This document shows, one piece after another, positions 46,173 through 57,785 of a stretch of 64,000 bases of DNA. Source of the stretch: Scilla litardierei (Eukaryota > Streptophyta > Magnoliopsida > Asparagales > Asparagaceae). The stretch lies in the NCBI GenBank assembly GCA_030789695.1, contig CM061142.1:356537486-356601485 (forward strand), written 5' to 3'. The notes under the pieces were generated by a model. That model saw only the letters and a program-made list of their open reading frames with translations, was not told where the DNA came from and did not search any database. The position numbers and the translations under genes were made by a program. Positions within the stretch are counted from its first letter, which is position 1. Every line of letters starts with the position of its first letter.

Positions 46173-48220
46173 ATGCCACCCCGCACTAGGCCACGCACGC
46201 GGGGAGCCTCTTCCAAGCGGAAGAGGACCAATGACGCCAGTCCCTCTCATGCTAGGGAGGACTCCCCTCCACATAGCCCGCCACAGCCACCACCACCCAC
46301 ACAACCGCTTCCCACCGATCCCATTCACGCACAGCCCATCCCCGCCGATCCTATCCCACCACCGGCTCCTGTTGTCGGGCCGCTGGGGATCACGTTCAGA
46401 GACGAGCACAGTGCGTCCGATTTGAGCGTATCGCCCAGCGATCTATAGTGCCCTCTAGGTTCGCGCACTTAGCAGATCTGGACCGCCTAGGGGTTCTAGA
46501 GGGGATGCTCACGTTGTACCACAACGTGGGCTGGCGTGACTTTTTGTCAGTGTCGGCAGACATCTACGTCCGTCCGACACTTATGGTACTCAGCTCAATA
46601 GCCCGGACCCCTGGAGGATGCACATTTCACCTAATGGATCGAGAGTGTGAGGTCACTCTCGACATGCTTCGTGCGTTCTTCCAGTGGCCCGCTGTCCCCG
46701 TCCCCGACCGAGCCTACGCACCCAGTCACATCCCACCGTCGTCTTTTGAAACTTCCGCGTTCTGGACATGTATCACGGGCTCCCACCATGGCTTTGACCC
46801 TAGTAGGGCCAAGGCCTTGGCCATCCTACACCACTGCCTCCGCATAGCCCAGTGCCTCATGGCGACCACCTTCTTGGCGAGGTACGAGCCTGGGACGATG
46901 TCTATGCCTGAGCTCTATATGCTCTACGCGATGACTCGCCCCAGAGTTCTCGATAGGGATAGTGATGACCTGGTCCCCGCCGTTGAGGTTGATATTGCTA
47001 GCTGGTTTTTAGACCGCATCATCATTTTGGTAGGCGCTTGCTCACCGATTTGCTGCGGCAGTCTGATTACTCTGCTAGCCCTGATGACTGGTGTGGACCA
47101 ACCTGCTGACCTTAGACGAGCCCCGGGCCCCACTGCACTCTCGATAGACGTCATGGACCGGATGAAGATGCTTCGTCCCCACGGCCAGCGGCACTGGGTG
47201 TGGTTGCATGGTCCTTTTAGTGCCGATTACATCATCCTCCCGAGCCTAGCTCGGACACATATAGGACCGGCCCACGAGGATTGGATCCCAGCGATGGATC
47301 TCCTCATCCCAGCTGCTTACGTTCTGGAGGCTGAGGGCACTGAGCAAGAACCCCCTGCACCCTCTGCACCTCCTGCTGACCCCGTGATCCCTCAGCCCGA
47401 GCCTGCACTTTCTGCACCTCCCGACACTTCTGTCCCCACTTTTGTCAGTGTCGGGAGTACCCTTGCTGAGTCGTCCACCACATCCACCACCACCCCCACC
47501 ACTGCTGTGCCTATCTCTGTTGAGCCTATTTCTTCACTTCTACCCGAGCGTCCACCCACCATACTTCAGAGCGGCGGGCCTTCCTTCGCTTCCGTCGTGG
47601 GGACCCTGTCCGGTTTGATGTCCGCTGGGGTGTCACCTTTTGGTCCTTACACTTCCTCCCCAGTGGTTGACCCTTTTGTCTCCACCGCAGCCGTCCTATC
47701 CGAGAGTGTCGTGACGTCTGTCCTCACACCTGTGTCACCGACCTCTCTTACTGCCTCGTCGCCGATTATGTCTTCCACCACCACTGCTGCCGCCTCCTCG
47801 TCCCAGCCTGCATCCCAGCCTCGCACTGAGGCTGGGCATCCACTAGTGAGCACAGCACCTTTTCCACACCTGCCTGCTGTCCCGATTACTTACACTGCCC
47901 GTATCAGACAGCCCCGACCTTCACAGCCTAGGCCTGTTCGTCCCTCTGCTCCACCACCCCCTGACACCCTAGTTCAAAGCATTCATGCTCTTGAGGGGGC
48001 GGTGAGTGGACTCAGGTGTGATTTTAGGGCTCTCTCTGCCGCGATTAGTTCCGTGGAGTCCCGCGTCGCCATGCTTCCCGATATTCAGGTTTGCCTGAAT
48101 CAGATCCTGGCGCGACTCCCTCCACTACACCCACCCACCCAGCAGACACGTCCACCACCACCCCCATCACCACCTCCACCTCCGCCACAGGACGGAGATG
48201 GTACAGCACCACCAGCTTAG
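46173..48220 (+). pseudogene. Athila ORF-1/env-like ORF of G (one frameshift)
   Basis: N-terminal part from ATG 46173 (MPPRTRPRTRGASSKRKR) is basic then proline-rich to 46448. Frameshift near 46395-46405: the downstream frame reads QCVRFERIAQRSIVPSRFA, which joins the 590-codon ORF 46448-48220. That ORF has the Athila ORF-1 pattern (LGVLEGMLTLYHNVGWRDF, LSSIARTPGGCTFHL, ELYMLYAM, CGSLITLLALMTGV), a hydrophobic segment around ILVGACSPICCGSLITLLAL, a Ser/Thr/Pro-rich stretch, a short coiled coil (SIHALEGAVSGLRCDFRAL) and a polyproline end. It is the longest undamaged ORF in G. Confidence 0.75.
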
Positions 48221-49854
48221 GCACACCCTTAATGCCATTGATTCTTTTTGTCGTTATGCTGCACATTCTCTGCTGGTCCTGTCGATATATATTTTTGCCC
48301 ACCCCCCTCCTCCCCTCACCATTTTTGGCCCTATCTTGACCACATCATTATATATCTTTTTTTGGGAGAGCGGTAGAGTTATTTTTGGTGACAAATTATC
48401 TGCATCACTCCGATCTTTGCATGCATCATTCACATCATCATTTTTTCTTTTCATTTTCTTTTTTCTTATTTATATCATGCATGCATCCTCACCCTCCCCA
48501 CCCTCTCATGTCTCTTGGTGTGCCACACTTTGCATATTGAGGACACTGTGCACTTTAGCTTGGGGGAGTGAGTTCTCACACTTTTTGCTTTTATCACCTT
48601 TATTTTTAGTTTTTTCACGTTTTTCTGCTTTTGCACCCATTTTTCATCACTTTTTCATTTTTTTTACCATGGATCACATTTTTCTTATCTTCCTTGTGTG
48701 CTGCATTGTAAATAGTTTTGTTTTTCTTTTATCTTTATTTCTTTCATCTTTTGCTAGAGATGATTTTTCTGTGATGACGATGACGTGGTGTTAGCTTTTC
48801 TCTATATGCCTGCTAATTTTGTCATGTCATAGCTTTTGTTTCTGATATCATATTCTATGCACTGTTTCACATTTAGAAATAGTAACCCACTTCTTTTTCC
48901 TTATGAAAATGGATGAAATTCTATTATTAGCTGATGTCTGATGATTCATATGTATGCTATCGTAGAAAACACACCAAGATTCACGCATTGATGCTTATAT
49001 CTGGAGTACTGCTTTCTTCTCTTATATCACTTCTTATTGCATGATTTGTACGCTTCACTTCAGGTGGATTGAATGTTTGCTAGATTGATAAATCTGGATT
49101 AGTTTACTTTTTGAGATCAAACTGAGTAGATTAGATTACCCTGCTGAAGTTGTCATGCACGTCCTATAGAGTGAACCGAGAGATACATTTATTTCTTTCT
49201 CCACATATCTTGAACATTATTTCTCTATTTTAAATTCATTGGTGAATCTTCCCTTAGCAATTCTATTATTGGCATCCACCCGTTGTTATATCACATGCTC
49301 CAAATTTCCCAAAACCCAAAGAAAAATACTTGACGGTGCATGACAACCTAGGCTAAGTAATATTTTATACTCGGTGAGATTGCTTAAAGTTTTACGAAGT
49401 CCAGAAATCTACGCTTAGCATTCATTTCATGAAAACCACACTTTTCTATTCTTACTATTCTATTGTGTGATATCTCTTATACTCCTTATAGAAAGCATTC
49501 AATTGAAAAGTGTGTGATCTACGATATTGTATACCGCTTTAGATGCTTCAGACGATGCTAATTCTGGAATTATTCCATTTTTCATGCTATATTGATATTC
49601 TTGGGTTTTCTATTTCAAATGCACCATAATACTATGATATCGAGATAAAAGTCTTTGACATGTGTTTTACATTCAATGCGTGCTATATGAGTAAGCAAAA
49701 CCCACATCCTGAGAAAAATGATCTAGCAGCTTCCCTCTTCGCTTTCTACTTTGTTTTTCGTTTTTCATTTTCCGCCTTTTCATCGTTTCCTTTTTTTCTT
49801 TATCCACCGGGTTCGCTTTTTACTCATCTTCCTCGAGGACGAGTAAGAGGTAAG
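48221..49854 (+). other. 3' noncoding region of G
   Basis: 1.6 kb, T-rich, no supported gene. Contains a PPT-like AGCTTGGGGGAGTG at 48557-48570, in addition to the true tract next to the LTR. Confidence 0.7.
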
Positions 49855-49866
49855 CTTGGGGGATTT
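49855..49866 (+). other. Polypurine tract of G
   Basis: CTTGGGGGATTT ends one base before the TGATCA of the 3' LTR. Similar AGCTTGGGGGAG motifs occur at 44805-44817, 46009-46020 and 48557-48570. Confidence 0.75.
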
Positions 49867-51670
49867 TGATCACTCCATATTTTACACCTTTTTTCAGCAT
49901 GTTTGCATGCCATTTTGATCGCTCGAATCGCGCTTTTCACGATTTTTCGGCAATATTGCGATGCTTTTCATAATTTCTTGTTTTTGTCGAATTTCAAGAG
50001 ATTTCGAGCGATTTGGAGTGATTCTGAGATGCACCCACTCCGGAGTGTCTCCAGTGACTCCTTCAAGGGGAATTTTGCTATTGGAGAGGAGTGGAAGAAG
50101 AAAGAACGTCGTAGGAGTGACGAGGGAGCAAAAATATGAAGTTTGGGCATTTTCAGCATGTCACTCGGTAGAGTGAAGGAGTCACTCGGCTGACCATCGA
50201 GAGCCCGCTCGGCCGGACAAATCGGACACACAGAAGACTGAGTATCATCGTGCACTCGGCTGAGCATCGCCAGCCCACTCGACCGAACCACGGAGACACC
50301 ACTCGCCCGAGTGGCATCAAGACGATGGCAAGCAGAAGTCCAGACTTACTGTAATTTTACAGTCATCTCCCGAGTTCCAACTCGGCCGAGTGAAGAAGTC
50401 CCCTCGGCCGAAGCAAAGAAAGTCACTCAGCCGAGTGACCCCCGAGGAGCCGACCCCAAAAGTCTGAAGTTACTGGAATTTGTCAGGGTTTGTCACTCGG
50501 CCGAATGACATTTGTCACTCGGCCGAGTGAGCAGCGCTGCCTGTAGCGTAAATTGCGATTCTGAGGCTGTGCAGGGGCATTTTCGTCACAGCTTTTTGGG
50601 CTATTTTGGGAGGTATTTAACCCCAGTTTTTAACCTAGTTTAGAGAGATTTTTCGGAACTTTTTGCAGCCTTTTTAGAGTACTTTTAGAGAGATTAGATT
50701 GAGCTTTTAGGAGAGAGAGAAAAGTGTTATTTTTGTTGGATGCTATTGGTTCTTCATTGGTTTGTCTCTCTCCCTATCAAAAACTCCATTTTTATTGATA
50801 TATTGAATATAGCCATGAATTCTATTGATTTTATTTGTGAATTTCTATTGAATTTCATTATGAATTGTGAGTAGTTTCATCGTCTTAGGGCGTAGGGATG
50901 AACCCTACAATCCCTATTTCTAATTTGTGATGAATTGATGAAAATATTGCTAGAATTGATTAGGGTTAGTTTGGGATTGATATAATACGAATAGCTGGGA
51001 TTCATACCGATTGGGATTTGCAAGAGATTGGATCCCAACTCGATAGGAAGCCCTATAAATTCGAATTGGGTTGCAATTGGATTTCTCCGGAATCGGTTTG
51101 CAAGAGATTGGACCGAAACTAGGGTTTTCGATTGCAATTCTATACCAATACCCGTTTGCAAGAGATTGGACGGGTAGGAACTATCCCAACCTAGGTCGTA
51201 GCTTGAGTTTGCACGAGAGTGGGCTCGAGATACGATTGAACGATGATGTTGTTCTTCACGCTAGCTTGCCTAGGTTAGGGTTTGCAAGAGATTGGACCCG
51301 ACCCTAGGTTTGCTATAGACCGGCAATAGCGCCAGAGCGTGAGCTTGGTTCTACATTTAGTTGCAACTAGTTCACCTAAATTTCAAGTCTAGCAATTGTG
51401 ACACCTACGAATCACAATGACGAGATACGGTTTGTAGCGGTGATTCCTTACCCCTAGGCATCTTTATCAATTTGATATTTCTTTTATACAATTGAACGAC
51501 TGTGACCGCTTTATAGCGAATATTTCTCGACTTTTCATATAGCCAGGTGGATTGAAGAAGGCACCGTCAATTGCCCTCCTCGTGTTCGATACCCGCTCGC
51601 CGCTACACCGTGCGCTTGTGGTAAGACTAGCGAGTCGCGTGCCCTGGATGTGCATCCGGGGCTCCGATCA
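49867..51670 (+). repeat. 3' LTR of element G
   Basis: TGATCACTCCATAT...CTCCGATCA. It keeps the palindromes and the hairpin series; hairpin copies 1 and 2 are better matched here than in the 5' LTR. Confidence 0.92.
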
Positions 51671-51675
51671 CCGAC

Positions 51676-52972
51676 TAGATTATCATCTAGTCGGTTAAGA
51701 ATCCTTCTTGAACTGACTAGATCTCCTTGCTCAATTCAGCATCTTCACTATTGACCAATTAGTCGGTCCAAGAAGGTTCACCGACCGACTAGTTATCAAA
51801 CTAGTCGGTTTGGAATCCTTCTTAGACCGACTAGTTATACTTTCACTTTTCAGCCTGAGCTAATGTTGACTCGTTAGTCGGACCAAGAACAGCCTTCGAC
51901 CGACTAGTTATGAAACTAGTCGGTTGGTATTTGTTCTTAGGCCGACTAGTTCTCTTGTGTTCAGCTTATTGTTTTTCAACTGCTTAGTCGGTCAAAGAAC
52001 ACTCACCGACCGACTAATTGTCAAACTAGTCGGTTGGCAAGTCTTCTTAGACCGACTAGTTCTATATCTCCTGAACTAGCTTTCTTGGCTGTCAAGCTTT
52101 TAGTCGGTCCAAGAAGAATGACCAACCGACTAGTTGCAAAACTAATCGGTCAGTGATCCTTCTTAGACCGATTAGACTGCTTCAGAAATAGATCCGTTGG
52201 AGCATTAATTGCACGAATTTTCCCTCTCTCTTCTCTCTATCCTATATATACTTGTGATGCTTCTTCATAGCATTCAAGGCTGCCATTATTGAGTTTTAGA
52301 GATCAAAGAGAAGAGCATTTAATTCCTATTTCCAAGCTCCCTCTCTTCACAAGAATCTCTCCCTCACTCGTATTCCTCAAGAGAGATTCTCATTGATTGT
52401 GAGCTACTCAAGCTAGGAGCTTGAATCCAAGTCGCCAACTTCTCCCTAGCCACCTATTGCTGGTCATCTTGGTGGAGCTTGGGTTTGGTGCTTGCTTCTT
52501 CCCCAAAATCCTTCTTGCCCTAAAATCTGTAAGTTTTACTCAAGGCATAGGGTTTTGTGGTAAGTGTTTATATTTCATATTTACATTGATATTGCAAGTT
52601 TTTCTCTCGGTTTATGAGAGAAGTTCGTGATCCCGGTTTGTGGGAGTCACATTTCGTTTTGTGTATGATTTGATCTTGTAGAGGTTTTCTACAAGAATCT
52701 CATAGTGCAAAACTTGGGTTAGAGGATTCTAACTCAAGTAGCCGGAGGGGATCCGGGTGTTTGGGACGTAGGATCACCGGGAACAAGTCGGGGAGACTTG
52801 GGTGGATCTGAACCCGTTACATCGATTATTTGCATTGTCTTTTATTGTTGTCAATATTTTCATTCCGCATTGTTGGTTGAGTTTGCACAATAATTAGGAA
52901 TTATACTCTTGATTAATTTAAAGTACTATTCATCCCCTCTAGTACTTGTGCAGTCGCTATCAGGGCATTACA
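51676..52972 (+). repeat. 3' LTR of D, right part
   Basis: Continues D's LTR after the CCGAC duplication: palindromes (51676-52170), TATATATA box, hairpin leader and end GGGCATTACA. Collinear with 29849-31145. Confidence 0.92.
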
Positions 52973-52977
52973 GAAAG

Positions 52978-54089
52978 TTGAGCATTCCCTCGGCTTGGCA
53001 GGTTTGGCCACCCACAAACCGAAAGGCGTGAATCTCTCTTGTCACCCTCAGTCTTGTCTTGTCTCGAGTTATGCACTAGGTTGAGCATTCCCTCGGTTGA
53101 GAAGGTGCTTGCCGCCTTCTAACCGAAAGGCGTGAACCTCAGTGACACACTTCTTGTCTTGTCTTATCACGTGCACTAGGTTGAGCGTTCCCTCGGTATA
53201 GACCGAAAGGCGTGAACCTCAATGACACACTTCTTGTCTTGTCTTGTCCCGTGCACTAGGTTGAGCGTTCCCTCGGTACAAACTGAAAGGCATGAACCTA
53301 AGTGACACACTTCTTGTCTTGTCTTGTCCCGTACACTAGGTTGAGAATTCCCTCGGTACAGACTGAAAGGCGTGAACCTTTGTGACACACATGATTCTTC
53401 TTGTCTTGTTCTGTCACGTCTAGTTTAGTCCCGTAGCTGGTAGCAAACGCTGCGGCTATTGTCTGTCTTATTTACTTTCCAGTACCGTTTTACTTTCTAC
53501 CATGTCATAACCCCAGCATGTTAATCAACCAATAAAATGTTGCTCTAAATTATATTACACTTGCAGTAGAGTCTAACCCTTTCTTGTGGACTTTACCTGA
53601 CGTACAGTTCCTTTTCTCTAGGATGCTGTAAGTTAGGTGTTGAGCCAGAGTACGTGGACGAGCCGGACGTACCTGAGTACGTGGAGCCAGAGGGTGTCGA
53701 CCCAGAGTACGTACCTGATGAGTACCCGTCCTAGAGGTCCCTCACCGTGCAGTTCAGAGTTTTTCCTGCTTTCTAGTTCGGGTGCGTAGCACCGTTTACT
53801 TTCTGCCTAGGTTGGGTGCTTGCACCAGTAGTTTACTTTCATGCATTGTTGCCATGCTGGGCATTACTTCCCTTGTCAGACTCTTGTACTTCTGGATATC
53901 TTGATGGAATAAAATGAATGCATTTCCTTTAAATACTTTCTGTTGTTACGAAGTTTTATTTATGCAAGAACCTGAAAATTTTAATGCGGTGCCCATACAG
54001 ACGCTTATTTGGTCTGAGCTTCACAACTCCGGCCCAAGCAGGCCTTAGTCTTCCTTCGCCTCCGTAGTTTTAGGAAGTGAGGCGTGACA
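52978..54089 (+). repeat. LTR3 of element A, right part
   Basis: Resumes at TTGAGCATTCCC, continuous with 29419 once D is removed. Carries the 80-bp array (about 53095-53395; anchors 53171, 53251, 53331) and ends GGCGTGACA at 54089. The next five bases, CTTCG, should be the right-hand target duplication of the array. Confidence 0.9.
53095..53395 (+). repeat. 80-bp tandem array in LTR3 of A
   Basis: Same unit, period and internal TCGGT/ACCGA inverted repeat as the arrays in LTR1 and LTR2. Confidence 0.85.
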
Positions 54090-54864
54090 CTTCGTAATTC
54101 GAAATTAGGGTTCAATTTTTGAAGTTATTTCAAATTAGGGGGGAAGTTAGAAATTACTGCTTGGTGATTTGAGGAGAAGAAGGTAGGGTGGGGAGGTGGG
54201 GAGGATGGAGGAAGTAGGGGAGGTGGTGGAATAGGGGTGGTGGAGGTCTGAATCGAGGGGGAGGGGAGCTTGGTGGAGGAGTTGCCAGCGCTCGCTCGAA
54301 GGAAAGTGGAGGAAAGGGGGTGCTCGCTCGAAGTTCTAAAAAGAACTCGAGCGAGCAGCCCTAGCCCTATAAATAGGGCGCCTAGCAGTTGGGTGCTCGG
54401 TCGAGCGACCAAGTGCTCAGTCGAGCGTAACTAAGGAAGGACCCCCTTTTGCATTGGATCAGGCTCCAGTTGGGTCGATCGCTCGGTCAAGCATGCTAGG
54501 CGCTCGGTCCAACGACTTGAAATTCTTCTCGACTGTGCTCCTTTTGATGGGGACATGCTCGGTCGAGCTAGGCGTCCACTCCACCGAGCGGCTGTTACAG
54601 GCAGCCTGCTACTTCCTCTCATCGTATTCTTTCTCGATCATCGTACCTAGCTCAACGTGCATGCTTCTCCTCTTTTTTTTGCTATCGTGACCATTAAGTT
54701 CCTGCGAGAATCGAGACACATCAGATATTTTTGAGTTATAAGCTTTTTATTCTAAAAATCACAAAAAGTTCAACTAGAATCAAAATGACGAGAAAATAGG
54801 TCGGGTTGCCTCCCGTAAAACGCTTGTTTATGGTCGTTAGCTCAACCCCTAATGCTCAGTGAGG
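54090..54864 (-). promoter_or_regulatory. Spacer of E: palindromes, TATA and env leader
   Basis: Palindromes GCTCGGTCGAGC and relatives at 54290-54640; downstream on the minus strand a TATTTATA within the near-palindrome CCCTATAAATAGGG (54364-54377), then a CT-rich leader to 54090. No gene visible; the env-like ORF should lie beyond A, upstream of base 1. Confidence 0.5.
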
Positions 54865-56012
54865 CTAAATGTTGGGAGCACACGAGATGCACCTGTCGTT
54901 CTTGCCGACCAACCCATGAGGAGTTGGTTGGTCAAACGCATTCGTTGGACCCTCAGCAGTCCTCTCATCCTCTTTCTCCTTCGGTCCTTTCTTATTTTTA
55001 TGGCGCCTTGATGACGCTGTAGCAACCAGTTCTTTATTCTTCACGACATCCTGGTCATGATCCTCCAAGGTGAGCATGGAGTGCTCGTGTGTGATTAATC
55101 CAGCATCTGGGTCCACGTCCAGCACTTGTAGGTATGCTGCCACCACCTTGTCATGCAGCGGGTTTACACCTTGATCCTTGCTCTGCAGCAAGGGGTCAGA
55201 AAATATCTCCTCGACCGTGAACTCTTCAACGAGCTCATCTTCTATCAACTCCAGATAGTCGACATCCGTAGAAGGCACTCTCTCCCTCATCGGCTTGGGT
55301 AGCTGGAATTCCATCTTAATGTTTCCCATATTGAGGGAAAGAGTGCCCTCTCTAACATCGATTAGCACCCAAGCTGTCACCGTAAATGGGCGACCAAGTA
55401 TGATCTAGGATCCATCATCATTCGACATGTCCTTGATGACGAAATCTACCGGTACACTCACCCCATCGGAATCTGTAGTATGATGTCTCTAGCCACACAG
55501 AATGGTCGTGTCACCGATCTATCTGCCGGCTGGATCGTCATCGCCGTCGGTTGCTCTGTCCCGGTGTTGAGGCACTTGAATATGTATAATGTCATCAAGC
55601 TGATGCTGGCACCCAGGTCTACTAGTGCTCTTCTGATGGGGATGCCACCACTTGAGCATGGAACGTTGAAACTCCCCGGATCCGAGAGCTTCTTTGGCAA
55701 TTTTTTGCTCCTCAAAAATGACGATGGCTCATCCACCAACATCACTTGCACAGCCTTCCTTTTCCGCAAAATTATTTCCTTTAGGAATTTGACGTATGAG
55801 GGTATCTCGGTTAAGGCGTCTATGAATGGGATGTTGAGCTCAGTACCCTTCAGTAGCTCAATGAACATATCATACTTCTCTATCATCTTGGCATTTGCCA
55901 ATCTACTCGGGAATGGTACTAAAGCAGGGCAAGCCTTTTCCTTTTCACCTGGCTTCGTCTTCTCCTTAATCGCCTCTTTTCCCACTGGAGGGCTATATTT
56001 CTCAACTTTCAC
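54865..56012 (-). pseudogene. Aspartic protease region of element E (broken)
   Basis: CPALVPFPSRLANAKM and NIPFIDALTEIPSYVKF precede the protease ALVDLGASISLMTL (catalytic DLGAS) and the 56012-55458 frame ends after IILQIPMG. A frame change and a stop intervene before IILGRPFTVTAWVLID, continuing 55380-54865 and ending RCISCAPNI, equivalent to the end of G's ORF. The reverse strand carries a 241-codon shadow ORF with no homologous features. Confidence 0.8.
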
Positions 56013-57504
56013 AAGCTGCTACTCAGCCTTATCGTCACCACCATTAGCAGATATTGGCTACTTATCTATCCCCTCCTCTGGTATTGGAGTGACTGGAATC
56101 ATTATCGGAGGCTCTGGATCCTTCATCGATAAACCGCTCCGAGTGGTACTGGTGCATGCGCTCTCTCTTGGATTCTTCTTTGATTGGACTGGAAGCTTGC
56201 CTTGAGCCCTTGAAAGTTGGCTCAGCTGCTCTTTTAGTTGTTCCATTATGGTAGAAAGCTCATTGTTGTAAGCTGCATTGTCACAGTTGAGCATTTCCTG
56301 CTCCTCTATGAACTTCTCTATGGTGGACTCCAAAGAGGATTTCTGCTGAAGTGGTGGCGGTGGCGGTGGGAGCTGCTGGTGCTGCTGATATCCTGGTTGC
56401 CTGTAAGCAACAAACGAACTTTTCCCACCTTGCTACTACTGCTACTGAGGGTAGGAATGCTGCTGTTGCTGATGGGGCTGATGTTGAGCTCCGTTACTAT
56501 TCCCGTATTGAAAACCGGGAAGATTCCTCCAAGCTTGATTCATGTATGCACCCCTATTACCTCTTCTATCATCAAATGTGTAATTGGCCTCCTCGGTTGG
56601 TGCATGAGGCGTGTGGTAGGAGCAATTTCTACCATGGAACCCTTGCTTGACGCACTTCTCACAAGTGGTGTATGATGTAGCGGGTGGGGGGTGAACTAGG
56701 CCTAGCACTGAGTCTATGCTCCATCGAGGCCATCTGCTGAGTGAGAGAGTCGAGACGGCCATCAAAGTTCGTCGCCTCATTGACTTCAAATCTGCCTTCT
56801 CCTAAGGCCTTGGTAGTAGTTAAGGCAGACTGGTTGTCTCCCCAATACTGGTTATTGGCTGCCATATCCTGTAGGATTCTCAAGGCTTCAGCCGGTTCCT
56901 TTCCAGCGATAACGCCATTCGCTGTGGCGTCAACGATCATCCTAGTGTCCAACTGCATTCCATTGAGAAGGCCAAGACTACGTCCCATGGTAGGATGTGA
57001 TGGTCCAGGCACTGATGTTAGAGGTCCTTGAAGCGCTCCCAGGCTTCATACAGCATCTCACGTCCTCCTTGTTTAAAGTTCGTGTTTTGGTTTCGAAGAC
57101 GGATCATCTTCGAAGGAAGGAAGTCATGGTGACAAAGGCTTCTGCCAACTATTCCTAAGTCGTAAACGTGTTGGGCCCCTGAGACTTCAGCCAATAATGG
57201 GCCTCTCCTTCAAGGTCAAGGGGAAGAGCCATAGCTTGATCGCATCATCGCTGATCCCTTGCATCTGGAATGTGGCGCACTTCGCCAAGAATGCCTCAAT
57301 ATGATGACTGTGGTTCTCGTGCGGGAATCTGTGAAAGCAATCTTGTTGCACCAACAAGATAAGTCATGTCTTTAGTTCGAAGTTTCCTTCACAGATTAAC
57401 GGTACGGCCACGGAAGAAGACAAGATGGTGACAGGCCTCATGTGGTCTCGGATCAACATCTGAATTGGAGGTGGAGGAGCGGGTCCTTCGAAATTCTCAG
57501 TCAT
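56013..57504 (-). pseudogene. gag: gag of element E (broken)
   Basis: Starts near ATG 57504 (MTENFEGPAPPPPIQ). Stops and frame changes run through the capsid; recognisable pieces are AFLAKCATFQMQGISDDAIKL, EMLYEAWERFKDL and MIVDATANGVIAGKEPAEALR. A cysteine cluster CEKCVKQGFHGRNC (about 56650) is a knuckle-like motif with unusual spacing. A glutamine-rich segment and ALSTIMEQLKEQL-type helix follow. Confidence 0.8.
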
Positions 57505-57761
57505 TGATTCACATTCCCTCCTTTCTGCTACGAGTCACCGCGAGGTTGCCTCTATCTTAGGAAACAAGGGTTAGAGATGCTATGCTCCTTGCAAATGCGT
57601 TATCATGCAAAACAGAAGACCTCGAGACAACTAAGGAAATCGTCAGCAAAAAGAGAAAAAAATAGTAACAAGAAAACAAAACAAAATAAAAAGAGTGGTG
57701 GGAGATAAAGTGTATGGTGTAACCAGCACTCTCTAACCCAAAACTAAAACAAACTGTTGCC

Positions 57762-57785
57762 TCCCCGGCAACGGTGCCAAAAACT
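57762..57785 (-). promoter_or_regulatory. Primer binding site of E
   Basis: The complement reads TTTTTGGCACCGTTGCCGGG, Asp-type with one change from G's site. 57505-57761 between it and gag is a noncoding leader. Confidence 0.75.

Larger units (their letters stand above)
40237..51670 (+). mobile_element. Element G: Athila-like Ty3/gypsy element lacking RT and integrase
   Basis: 11,434 bp with LTRs of 1,806 and 1,804 bp (TGATCACTCC...CTCCGATCA) and a perfect CCGAC duplication (40232-40236, 51671-51675). The primer site TTTGGCGCCGTTGCC is the Asp-type used by Athila/Tat. Contents: gag, aspartic protease, palindrome-rich spacer, Athila ORF-1/env-like ORF, PPT. Only 1.2 kb lies between protease and env-like ORF, so RT, RNase H and integrase are missing. 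Confidence 0.9.
29420..52972 (+). mobile_element. Element D: Sirevirus-type Ty1/copia element with env-like ORF
   Basis: Bounded by TGTTGAGTATTG...GGCATTACA and by a 5-bp duplication GAAGG (29415-29419) / GAAAG (52973-52977). Without the nested element G it is about 12.1 kb: 5' LTR, Met primer site, gag, 59-nt spacer, pol, env leader, env-like ORF, multiple PPTs, 3' LTR. Same family type as B but older: gag and pol carry many stops and the LTRs differ at many positions. Confidence 0.9.
1..54089 (+). mobile_element. Element A: tandem LTR-int-LTR-int-LTR of a gag-only Ty3/gypsy element
   Basis: Three copies of one long LTR alternate with two copies of the same 2.2-kb internal region. Subtracting the nested insertions B, C and D, internal copy 2 is about 2,221 bp against 2,217 bp for copy 1, and LTR3 is about 3,445 bp, equal to LTR2. 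LTRs begin TGTAACGGCC and end GGCGTGACA. The only coding content is gag with two CCHC knuckles, so this resembles the non-autonomous class called TR-GAG, probably derived from a Tekay/Del-like chromovirus (lineage by gag and terminus style, inferred). No clear Met-tRNA primer site follows the LTR; TGGTAGCCCATGCAGG at 6998-7013 may be a decayed one. The left end lies outside the window. Confidence 0.85.

Noticed and set aside
48198..48794. 198-codon hydrophobic Phe/Leu-rich ORF after the env-like gene of G
   Set aside because: T-rich 3' noncoding DNA gives Phe/Leu/Ser by composition; it overlaps the end of the env-like ORF in another frame and has no family signature.
55480..56205. 241-codon plus-strand ORF
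   Set aside because: It is antisense to E's protease, which has a clear DLGAS motif on the minus strand; the plus-strand product has no recognisable feature.
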